Positions 1 through 5,382 of a DNA stretch of 6,259 bases are shown in pieces. Positions within the stretch are counted from its first letter, which is position 1. The number at the start of each line of letters is the position of its first letter. The position numbers and the translations under genes were made by a program. Under the pieces are notes generated by a model. The model had not been told where the DNA came from. It ran no database searches and saw only the letters and a program-made list of their open reading frames with translations. Origin of the DNA: Thermoprotei archaeon (GTDB lineage Archaea; Thermoproteota; Methanomethylicia; Nezhaarchaeales; WYZ-LMO8); contig QMSN01000062.1 in assembly GCA_003650865.1 (NCBI GenBank), forward strand, positions 1 through 6,259, given 5' to 3'.

Positions 1-162
1 CTCCAATTGACAGCCATATACCTAGCCTCAGACTGGTTCCACGCAATGCCCTTGTCAGCTGAGCACTGGCTCTACGTGCTTGGCACGTCACTCCTAGCCT
101 TCCTAGCAGTTGAAGCGAAGAAGTGGGCTGTAACCCTTTTGAGGAGGAGGAAGCGTGTTTAG
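1..162 (+). CDS. C-terminal fragment of a probable P-type cation-transporting ATPase (5' end outside window)
   Basis: Frame 1 is open from base 1 to a TAG at 160-162, giving 53 residues with no start in view, so this is the 3' end of a gene that begins outside the window. The fragment has a hydrophobic stretch (ending ...IYLASDWF), the segment MPLSAEHWLYVLG, a last membrane helix (TSLLAFLAV) and a basic cytoplasmic tail (LLRRRKRV). Calcium/proton-type P-type ATPases typically end this way, with a PLSxxxWLxxLG loop before the last helix and a Lys/Arg-rich tail. None of the catalytic parts (DKTG phosphorylation loop, nucleotide-binding domain) are in view, so ion specificity cannot be judged and the family call rests on this short tail alone. 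Another polytopic membrane protein is possible. The gene converges on elp3, with 31 bases between the two stop codons. Confidence 0.55.
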   Translation, partial: LQLTAIYLASDWFHAMPLSAEHWLYVLGTSLLAFLAVEAKKWAVTLLRRRKRV

Positions 163-173
163 CTTCACTACTG

Positions 174-191
174 CTTAAGCCCTAGGCTAAG
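174..191. repeat. Short imperfect hairpin in the convergent intergenic gap
   Basis: CTTAAGCC (174-181) and GGCTAAG (185-191) can pair around a 3-base loop, with one bulged A. The hairpin fills most of the 31-base gap between the ATPase stop and the elp3 stop, so it could help end transcription in both directions. No T-run follows on either strand, and archaeal terminators are usually T-rich rather than hairpin-dependent. A terminator role is only a possibility. Confidence 0.3.
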
Positions 192-193
192 AT

Positions 194-1810
194 CTAGTTG
201 AGGTACTTAGACATGTAGAGCCCGTCCTTCCTATACCCCTGTTTCGCGTAGTACTGCTTGACGCCTAGGGCTGATAGTATCAGTATCTTCTTCGCGTCGT
301 AGTCCTCTCTAGCAATTCTCTCAGCCTCCCTCAGCAGCATTGAGCCGTAGCCGCGGTGCTGCCACCCCTCCTCACTTCTACTCCCAACTGGCACGACGTC
401 TCCGTAGACGTGTAGCACCCTAACGATAGCTGAGGGCTTCTCGGTTATCTCAGGTCTAAAGGCATCGCTTGACGGTATTCTAAGCCTGAGGAGGCCTATG
501 AGCACGTCGTTCACGACGTCCTCGTAGGAGAGGAAGACCTCGACTCCATCGGAGGCCTCGTACTCCTCAACTTTAAGCTTCACGTCTTCAGGCCTAGGCT
601 CAACGCCTTGCTTAAGCTTGACGTGCCCAACCTCTCTACACCTTATGCACCTACACCTAAAACCTTGGGATTCAAGCCTCTCGAGGACCAGCTTCCTGAG
701 GTCGCTCCTCTTGACCCCATCAACTATCAGCGGCACAGGTATGTCTCGCTGAACCCTCTGAATCCTGATCCATGGAGGCACAATCTTCTTGACCTCAGCT
801 ATGACCTCTACTGCCTGCTTAGTGCTGTAGGGCTTGTACTCCCCTTTAAGCCACAACTCATAGAGCTTAGTCCCCTTCAACACCAGTGTCGGGTATATCT
901 TGATGCCGTCAGGCTTGAACCGGGGGTCGCTGAACGCCATCTTAAACATCTCTAGGTCACGCTGGGGGTTTGAGCCTGGAAGGCCGAGCATGAAGTGAGC
1001 TATGATTTCGAAGCCGCAGTCCTTAGCCACCTTAAAAGCCTCGGCTACGTCGTCTACTGTGTGCCCTCTATTTATGAGCTCGTAGACGTCGTCGAATAGC
1101 GTTTGAACACCAAGCTCAACCCCCGTAAACCCCATCTCGAGCATGTTGCTGGCATGCTCGCGCTTAAATAGGTCAGGTCTAGTCTCAGCCGTGAACCCCG
1201 AGTTCCTTATAGGGGCCTTCTCAGCTAGGAGCTTAGCCTCCTCTAAGTCTTTAGCCTCAACCTCGTTGGTGGCGTCTAAGCACCTCTTGACAAACCACCT
1301 TTGGTAGTCTAGGGGTAGGTACGTGAAGTTCCCGCCTAGTATTATGACCTCGACCTTGTCAACTCTGTGACCTATAGCTCTAAGCTGCTCAACCCTCGAC
1401 TTGACCTGCATGTAGGGGTCGTAGCCACACTCCCTCGCTCTCCTACCAGCTGGCTCCTGACCTGTATAGGAGGTTGGCGTGCCGACTTCAGGTCCACCTG
1501 GACAGTACACGCACCTACCGTGTGGGCATGGGTGGGGCTTGACCATCACAGCTATGGGTACTATCCCGCTTATGGACCTAACCCTCTTAATCCTTAGTAG
1601 TGACACGACCCTTTCGTCGTAGCCACACGCTCTCAAGATGTCCGAGTTCTTGGGGGGCCTAACCCTGTACTTCTTTGCGACCTCAACCTTAAGCCTATTA
1701 AGCTCCTTAAAGCTCTCAGAAGGGCTTGAGAGAATTCTCTCAGCTAACTCACGGCACGCTTTCTCGAAGGCTTCATCCACGAGCTCTATTGAGCTTAAGG
1801 TCGACGCCAA
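194..1810 (-). CDS. elp3: Elp3: tRNA uridine(34) 5-carboxymethylaminomethyl synthase / radical SAM acetyltransferase
   Basis: Elp3 uses S-adenosylmethionine and acetyl-CoA to start carboxymethyl-type modification of wobble U34 in tRNA; archaea carry it without the other Elongator subunits. At 538 residues it has the usual full length. An N-terminal basic helical tRNA-binding part (about 1-85, with ELNRLK and PPKNSDILR) leads into the radical SAM domain. That domain has cluster ligands C95-x4-C100-x2-C103 inside KPHPCPHGRCVYCPGG, plus IILGGNF (156-162) and GVELGVQT (230-237). A zinc-type cluster CRCIRC follows at 386-391. The C-terminal GNAT domain has an acetyl-CoA loop QHRGYGSMLL (484-493) and the tail GVKQYYAKQGY (516-526). 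The first codon is TTG (1808-1810), and an in-frame TAA six codons upstream limits extension. GTG at codon 11 is an alternative start. No strong ribosome site is seen. A TATA-like box about 41 bases upstream suggests its own promoter. Identification is very secure; the exact start is not. Confidence 0.96.
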   Translation of the reverse strand: MASTLSSIELVDEAFEKACRELAERILSSPSESFKELNRLKVEVAKKYRVRPPKNSDILRACGYDERVVSLLRIKRVRSISGIVPIAVMVKPHPCPHGRCVYCPGGPEVGTPTSYTGQEPAGRRARECGYDPYMQVKSRVEQLRAIGHRVDKVEVIILGGNFTYLPLDYQRWFVKRCLDATNEVEAKDLEEAKLLAEKAPIRNSGFTAETRPDLFKREHASNMLEMGFTGVELGVQTLFDDVYELINRGHTVDDVAEAFKVAKDCGFEIIAHFMLGLPGSNPQRDLEMFKMAFSDPRFKPDGIKIYPTLVLKGTKLYELWLKGEYKPYSTKQAVEVIAEVKKIVPPWIRIQRVQRDIPVPLIVDGVKRSDLRKLVLERLESQGFRCRCIRCREVGHVKLKQGVEPRPEDVKLKVEEYEASDGVEVFLSYEDVVNDVLIGLLRLRIPSSDAFRPEITEKPSAIVRVLHVYGDVVPVGSRSEEGWQHRGYGSMLLREAERIAREDYDAKKILILSALGVKQYYAKQGYRKDGLYMSKYLN

Positions 1811-1835
1811 TACTCTCTCAACCAGTTAGATAATC

Positions 1836-1860
1836 TCAGAGGAGTGCATTTAAACTCTGA
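1836..1860 (-). promoter_or_regulatory. Probable elp3 promoter: TATA-like box inside an inverted repeat
   Basis: On the minus strand, GTTTAAAT (1855-1848) lies about 41 bases upstream of the TTG start, which would place transcription initiation near 1825 with a leader of roughly 15 bases. The box is bracketed by a perfect 6-base inverted repeat, TCAGAG (1836-1841) and CTCTGA (1855-1860), which could be a regulator site or chance. The whole element lies in the 67-base gap after the AGOG stop codon. Confidence 0.45.
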
Positions 1861-1877
1861 TCGAGCTGAAGGCCTCC

Positions 1878-2747
1878 TCAAAGGTACCTGTGAATTAGCT
1901 GCTGAGAGACCTTAAACGCCTCCTCGAGGGTTGTTGAGGTAGTCCTGGCGAGGGCCTTGGCTGTCTCTCTCACAGCCGCCTCCTTATCTACGCCTCTACC
2001 TATGAAGCCTCCTACAAGCCAGATGAGGGAGTCCAAGTGGAGTGGGGGTATCTCGGAAGCCTTAGCCACGATGCTCCAAGCCCTCTGAGCTAGGCTGGGC
2101 TTGCTGAGCAGGCTGTTGACTACATCGCTCCAGTTACTGGCTTCCACGTCAACTATCCCTGAGCTCCACGAGACCTTGGCGACCCTCGAGTCAACTGGTA
2201 TTGGTAGGGTGAAGGGGGCTATTATGGGCCTTTCATAGAAGGCTCTATACGTGTAACTAAACATCTTAACGGCAAACAGTATGGTCTTAGAGCTCAGCCT
2301 GGACCTCAGCCCAATGGCTATGGTCTTAGCGAGCTCCTCCAAGCTCCTCGTGTACCTAGGCATGACTGCGGGCTCGAGCCCCCTTATTATTGAGGCTTTG
2401 AGGAGCCTAGCCACCTTACTCCTCCTCAAAGCCACGTTTATCCTGGAGCTCGCCAAGAAGTCAAGCATGAGCTTGACGGCCTCCTTAAGGTTCTTGGGCC
2501 CTCTCCTCCTAGACATGTAAATGGCGAACTCGCTCCAGTAGTCCTCCCCTCGACTGCTAAGCTTGTAGCTGACTAAGCTATTCAAAACAACGAGAGTTGA
2601 GGCCTCCTCAAAGCTCATGCTGTCCCTCATGAGCCTGACCGCTTGGAGCTGAGGGTCCATGCCCTCTATTCTCAGGACACCTTCAAGCCCCACTCTCCTA
2701 AGAGTTAGCCCCAGCTCCTCAGCTCTAGCCCTATCAACCTCAACCAT
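1878..2747 (-). CDS. agog: Archaeal 8-oxoguanine DNA glycosylase/AP lyase (AGOG)
   Basis: AGOG enzymes remove 8-oxoguanine from DNA and then cleave the abasic strand, giving archaea base-excision repair of oxidised guanine. The protein (289 residues) is all-helical in appearance, with the hallmarks of the family as I recall them from the Pyrobaculum enzyme: DPQLQAV (31-37), SRGEDYWSEF (65-74), SKTILFAVKMFSYTYRAF (153-170), PFTLPIPVDSRVAKVSW (178-194) and IPPLHLDSLIWLVGG (233-247). By alignment with that enzyme the catalytic lysine is K154 and the catalytic aspartate D186. Base-contacting positions correspond to Q33, W71, D239 and W243, so it should be active. It is about 30 residues longer than the Pyrobaculum protein, partly from a helical C-terminal tail (about 250-289). 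There are no cysteines. The ATG start (2745-2747) has no Shine-Dalgarno sequence, suggesting a short leader. The gene sits between trpB2 and elp3 without an obvious functional link. Confidence 0.92.
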   Translation of the reverse strand: MVEVDRARAEELGLTLRRVGLEGVLRIEGMDPQLQAVRLMRDSMSFEEASTLVVLNSLVSYKLSSRGEDYWSEFAIYMSRRRGPKNLKEAVKLMLDFLASSRINVALRRSKVARLLKASIIRGLEPAVMPRYTRSLEELAKTIAIGLRSRLSSKTILFAVKMFSYTYRAFYERPIIAPFTLPIPVDSRVAKVSWSSGIVDVEASNWSDVVNSLLSKPSLAQRAWSIVAKASEIPPLHLDSLIWLVGGFIGRGVDKEAAVRETAKALARTTSTTLEEAFKVSQQLIHRYL

Positions 2748-2782
2748 GGCCGCGACCCGCTGAGTCGAAGTTTAGACCAGCA

Positions 2783-2808
2783 ATCTATAATCCACAGCCA
2801 CTTTAAGC
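2783..2808 (-). promoter_or_regulatory. Candidate AGOG promoter: two TATA-like boxes
   Basis: In the 141-base gap between trpB2 and the AGOG gene, the minus strand has GATTATAGAT (2792-2783), about 40 bases before the ATG, and GCTTAAAG (2808-2801), about 57 bases before it. The nearer one matches the spacing seen at elp3 and would give a leader of roughly 15 bases. The farther one would give about 30. No ribosome-binding sequence is visible in either case. Assignment is by position and AT content only. Confidence 0.35.
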
Positions 2809-2831
2809 TTATGCATGTAGCGTTGTGCACG

Positions 2832-2856
2832 CCTTAGGGGTGGCCAACACTTAAGG
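2832..2856. repeat. 25-base imperfect palindrome downstream of trpB2
   Basis: CCTTA (2832-2836) and TAAGG (2852-2856) form perfect outer arms around a core near TGGCCA, with partial pairing inside. It lies about 30-55 bases past the trpB2 stop and 85-110 bases upstream of the AGOG start. It could fold at the 3' end of the trpB2 transcript or bind a regulator of the next gene. There is no T-run after it. Confidence 0.25.
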
Positions 2857-2888
2857 TTCATGGGCTTGTAGTTGATGGCTTGATGTGC

Positions 2889-4289
2889 TTATCGCTCAAG
2901 CTCCTCTATCCATGAGTAAAGCGCTTTGAGCTCACTCACAGCCCTCTGAACCTCCTCTTCAGGGTACTCGTACACCTTTAGCTCTCTGTCCAAGTAGCTC
3001 TCGTAGGCCGACATGTCGAAGTAGCCGTGCCCAGACATGTTGAACAGTATGACCTTCTCCTCTCCAAGCTCTCTACACCTCAAAGCTAAGTCGGCTGCAG
3101 CTTTAACTGCGTGAGCTGACTCCGGAGCTGGTATTATGCCCTCGCACTTAGCGAAGAGAGTTGCAGCCTCAAACACCTCGACTTGGTTGTAAGCAACGGG
3201 CTTTACAACACCCTCCTTTACGAGCAGGCATAGCGTCGGCGCATCTCCATGATACCTCAATCCTCCAGCGTGTATGGGCGGAGGCATGAAGTTGTGCCCC
3301 AAGGTGTACATCTTCAAGAGGGGCGTTAGCCTAGCTGTGTCGCCGTGGTCGTAGGTGTAGACGCCCTTAGTAAGCGTGGGGCATGCTGTGGGCTCAACAG
3401 CTATGAACTCCACGGGCTTACCAGCCTTGCCTGAGACGACGTCGTAGTAGAAGGGCCACATGAGGCCTGAGAAGTTGCTCCCACCGCCGACACATCCGAC
3501 TACGTAGTCTGGGTACTCATCTACGACCTTAAACTGCTCTCTAGCCTCAAGACCCACAACGGTCTGGTGCAGCAGCACGTAGTTTAAGACGCTGCCCAAG
3601 GCGTACTTGGTGTTCTCTGAGGTCAATGCGTCCTCTATGGCCTCACTTATGGCTATTCCCAAGCTACCCGGGTTGTCGGGGTCCTCCTTCAAGATCCTCC
3701 TGCCGAAGCTGGTCTTATCGCTTGGGCTTGGAACAACCTCTGCACCCCAAATTCTCATTAGCGTCCTCCTGTAGGGCTTCTGGTTGTAGCTCACCTTAAC
3801 CATGTATATCCTGCACTTGACGTCGAAGAGCATGCAGCCAAAAGCCAAAGCTGAACCCCACTGTCCAGCACCAGTCTCAGTTGTTAATCTCTCAACGCCC
3901 TCCTTCATGTTGAAGTACGCCTGAGCAACAGCAGTATTCGGCTTGTGGCTTCCAGGAGGGCTTACACCCTCATACTTGAAGTATATCTTAGCTGGAGTCT
4001 TGAGGGCTCTCTCAAACCTAAAGGCTCTAATGAGTGGTGTAGGCCTCCACAAGCTGTAGACACCTCTAACCTCATCAGGTATGGGTATCCACCTCTCAAG
4101 GCTGACCTCCTGCTTAACGAGCTCCTTAGCGAATAGCGCCTCTAAAGCCTCTGGCTTTACGGGCTCCCTAGTCGATGGGTCTATTGGCGGTGGCAGGGGT
4201 TTTGGTAGGTCTGGCTGAATGTTGTACCAGTACTTGGGGATGCTGTCGACGTCTAGCTGGACAACTCTGCCCTTCAAGGCTATCACCAT
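2889..4289 (-). CDS. trpB: Tryptophan synthase beta chain, TrpB2 type
   Basis: This is a PLP enzyme that joins indole and L-serine to make tryptophan. The TrpB2 group is longer than classical TrpB and in archaea can act alone or only transiently with TrpA; serine deamination has also been proposed. The 466 residues fit TrpB2 (classical TrpB is about 400). The N-terminal extension WYNIQPDLPKPLPPPIDP (21-38) is typical of the group. The PLP lysine is K116 in GSHKPNTA (113-120), and the catalytic glutamate is E138 in ETGAGQWG (138-145). The PLP phosphate loop is GCVGGGSNFSG (265-275), followed by EGIIPAPESAHA (383-394) and SGHGYFD (419-425). All key residues are present. The ATG (4287-4289) is followed by the group-typical N-terminus. 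A TATA-like box only about 29 bases upstream implies a nearly leaderless message, although AGGT (4297-4294) could serve as a weak ribosome site if initiation lies further out. No trpA or other trp gene is adjacent. Confidence 0.95.
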   Translation of the reverse strand: MVIALKGRVVQLDVDSIPKYWYNIQPDLPKPLPPPIDPSTREPVKPEALEALFAKELVKQEVSLERWIPIPDEVRGVYSLWRPTPLIRAFRFERALKTPAKIYFKYEGVSPPGSHKPNTAVAQAYFNMKEGVERLTTETGAGQWGSALAFGCMLFDVKCRIYMVKVSYNQKPYRRTLMRIWGAEVVPSPSDKTSFGRRILKEDPDNPGSLGIAISEAIEDALTSENTKYALGSVLNYVLLHQTVVGLEAREQFKVVDEYPDYVVGCVGGGSNFSGLMWPFYYDVVSGKAGKPVEFIAVEPTACPTLTKGVYTYDHGDTARLTPLLKMYTLGHNFMPPPIHAGGLRYHGDAPTLCLLVKEGVVKPVAYNQVEVFEAATLFAKCEGIIPAPESAHAVKAAADLALRCRELGEEKVILFNMSGHGYFDMSAYESYLDRELKVYEYPEEEVQRAVSELKALYSWIEELER

Positions 4290-4309
4290 GCTTACCTGCT
4301 CTACTCTAC

Positions 4310-4343
4310 GAACATTTTTAAACTTTATTGTACATATATGTTC
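4310..4343 (-). promoter_or_regulatory. Probable trpB2 promoter with flanking inverted repeat
   Basis: On the minus strand TTTAAAAA (4322-4315) is a good archaeal TATA box, centred about 29 bases before the trpB2 ATG, which predicts initiation within a few bases of the start codon. GAACAT (4310-4315) and ATGTTC (4338-4343) form a perfect inverted repeat bracketing the box. A 10-base palindrome, ACATATATGT, occupies 4332-4341 at the upstream side, where TFB and a regulator would bind. These lie in the 80-base gap after mmp11, so trpB2 is probably transcribed on its own. Confidence 0.55.
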
Positions 4344-4369
4344 ATTTACTTGCCGCTCGATTGCTCAGG

Positions 4370-5299
4370 CTACTTAGCCGCCTTGTCTGGGTCGTCTATT
4401 AACCCTAGGCTTGCTAGAGCGCCTATGCAGCCTCTAACGCCAGTTATTGGCTTGAGCGTTGCCTTAACGTCTTCAGCAACTCTACGAGCCTCATCTAGGG
4501 TTACCATGCCCCTCTTAGCCCTATAGGTGAAGAGCCTAAGCCTTAGTGGTGTCCTCACTCCAACCCTAAACGCCATGCCGGTATTCTGAGAGAGCGTGTT
4601 CTCCCTAAGCTTATCCTCGAAGAACTTGACTACCTCCTCCACCCTGCCCGGTTCTACGGCTAGCACGAGGCCTGAAGAAACGCAGTTTGAGGTTCTATAG
4701 GGGTTCTTCTTGTAGAGCTGGGTTAGGGTTAGTGACACGTAGTCTACGAGCCCCTCCCTCTGGGCCTTTAACGCCAAGTTGTTTACGAGGCACCACGTGG
4801 CTCCTTCAACCTTATTGTCGGTGTCGTCTATGCCTATGCAGAGCTTGTACTTCAATGGCAGGGTTATAATGCTCCTACCAACCCTCGCTCCACCGCCTAC
4901 GTCTATGAGCTCAACCTCCTCGACGCCGTCAGCCAACCCCCTACAAAGCGTGAAACCCACGCCTGCACCTGCTACGCCTCTATAGGCTATCTTCACCTTC
5001 GAGCCCTCGATCCACAAGGACTCTATGCAAGCCACTCCCTTGCCCTCTCTCTTCCTCCCCAGCTTGACCACGTATATGTTCCTGTCACCCTCCCTCCTCG
5101 CCTTAACGACTATTGGGCTGCTCCTAGCGACGTTGAGCGTTGTCCAAGCGGCACAGCCGAAGCAGGGGGAGCCGTAGACCTCATGCACCTCCACGTACTC
5201 AAGCTGAGGGTCGCTTAGCGCTAAGAGCTTCTTGAATGGAGTTATCCAGAGCTTACCCCTGACCTTCTCCTCAAGCTCCTTCCTCGAGAGCTTCATCAC
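4370..5299 (-). CDS. mmp11: Methanogenesis marker protein 11 (TiaS-related IDDTD protein)
   Basis: Recognised as methanogenesis marker protein 11, a family found essentially in methane-metabolising archaea and of unproven function. Visible hallmarks: WITPFKK (18-24), PCFGCAAW (45-52), SSPIVVKARREGDR (60-73), GVAGAGVGFTLCRGLADGV (108-126), DVGGGARVGRS (133-143), IGIDDTDNKVEGATW (155-169), NCVSSG (205-210), KRGMVTLDEARRVA (262-275) and ITGVRGCIGALASLGLIDDPD (285-305). IDDTD and the RGxIGALAxxG-type motif are shared with TiaS, the ATP-dependent tRNA agmatidine synthetase. The protein stops at about 309 residues, without the TiaS OB-fold and zinc-ribbon part, so TiaS itself is unlikely. An ATP-dependent phosphorylating activity is inference. 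It has eight cysteines. The open frame starts at GTG (5297-5299), two codons after an in-frame TAG, but ATG at 5294-5296 sits better behind AGGT (5304-5301) and is my preferred start (308 residues). It appears to have its own promoter and is not overlapped by neighbours. Confidence 0.85.
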   Translation of the reverse strand: MMKLSRKELEEKVRGKLWITPFKKLLALSDPQLEYVEVHEVYGSPCFGCAAWTTLNVARSSPIVVKARREGDRNIYVVKLGRKREGKGVACIESLWIEGSKVKIAYRGVAGAGVGFTLCRGLADGVEEVELIDVGGGARVGRSIITLPLKYKLCIGIDDTDNKVEGATWCLVNNLALKAQREGLVDYVSLTLTQLYKKNPYRTSNCVSSGLVLAVEPGRVEEVVKFFEDKLRENTLSQNTGMAFRVGVRTPLRLRLFTYRAKRGMVTLDEARRVAEDVKATLKPITGVRGCIGALASLGLIDDPDKAAK

Positions 5300-5300
5300 T

Positions 5301-5304
5301 ACCT
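5301..5304 (-). promoter_or_regulatory. Ribosome-binding site choosing the ATG start of mmp11
   Basis: AGGT (5304-5301, minus strand) lies 4 bases before the ATG at 5296-5294 but only 1 base before the GTG at 5299-5297. The spacing favours the second codon of the open frame as the true start. Confidence 0.4.
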
Positions 5305-5316
5305 ACCGTGCTCTCC

Positions 5317-5336
5317 ACAGCTTAGCTGTAGTATAG
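5317..5336 (-). promoter_or_regulatory. Probable mmp11 promoter with adjoining operator-like palindrome
   Basis: A TATA-like CTATAC (5336-5331, minus strand) is centred about 37 bases before the ATG, predicting initiation near 5307 and a leader just long enough for the AGGT site. Directly downstream of the box, ACAGCT (5317-5322), T, AGCTGT (5324-5329) is a perfect 6-1-6 palindrome. It lies between box and start site, a usual place for archaeal repressors to block polymerase. The TATA match is modest. Confidence 0.35.
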
Positions 5337-5382
5337 TAGCTCCACATCAAGATAGCCTTTACTAGCATGCGTTACAGGAGTG

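Noticed and set aside
608..955. 115-codon plus-strand open frame
   Set aside because: Lies wholly antisense to elp3 codons for the radical SAM to GNAT linker region; the translation is proline/leucine-rich with no recognisable motif and no promoter, so it is a shadow frame.
1367..1597. 76-codon plus-strand open frame
   Set aside because: Antisense to the Elp3 iron-sulfur motif, whose codon conservation explains the frame.
2281..2520. 79-codon plus-strand open frame with hydrophobic stretches
   Set aside because: Antisense to the well-supported AGOG core; the apparent hydrophobicity comes from the complement of Glu/Lys/Ser-rich helical codons.
2748..2888. Possible C/D box small RNA in the trpB2-AGOG gap (TTGATGG and TGATGTG strings on the plus strand)
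   Set aside because: No D box (CTGA) in the required order and spacing after either candidate C box, so a guide RNA cannot be supported.
4338..4526. 62-codon plus-strand open frame starting in the trpB2 promoter region
   Set aside because: Runs antisense into the 3' end of mmp11; no recognisable protein and its start lies in AT-rich promoter sequence.
4370..5299. Annotation of the IDDTD protein as TiaS (tRNA-Ile2 agmatidine synthetase)
   Set aside because: TiaS carries IDDTD near its N-terminus and is about 420 residues with OB-fold and zinc-ribbon domains; here the motif is at 155-161, the protein ends at 309 and the other motifs fit marker 11.
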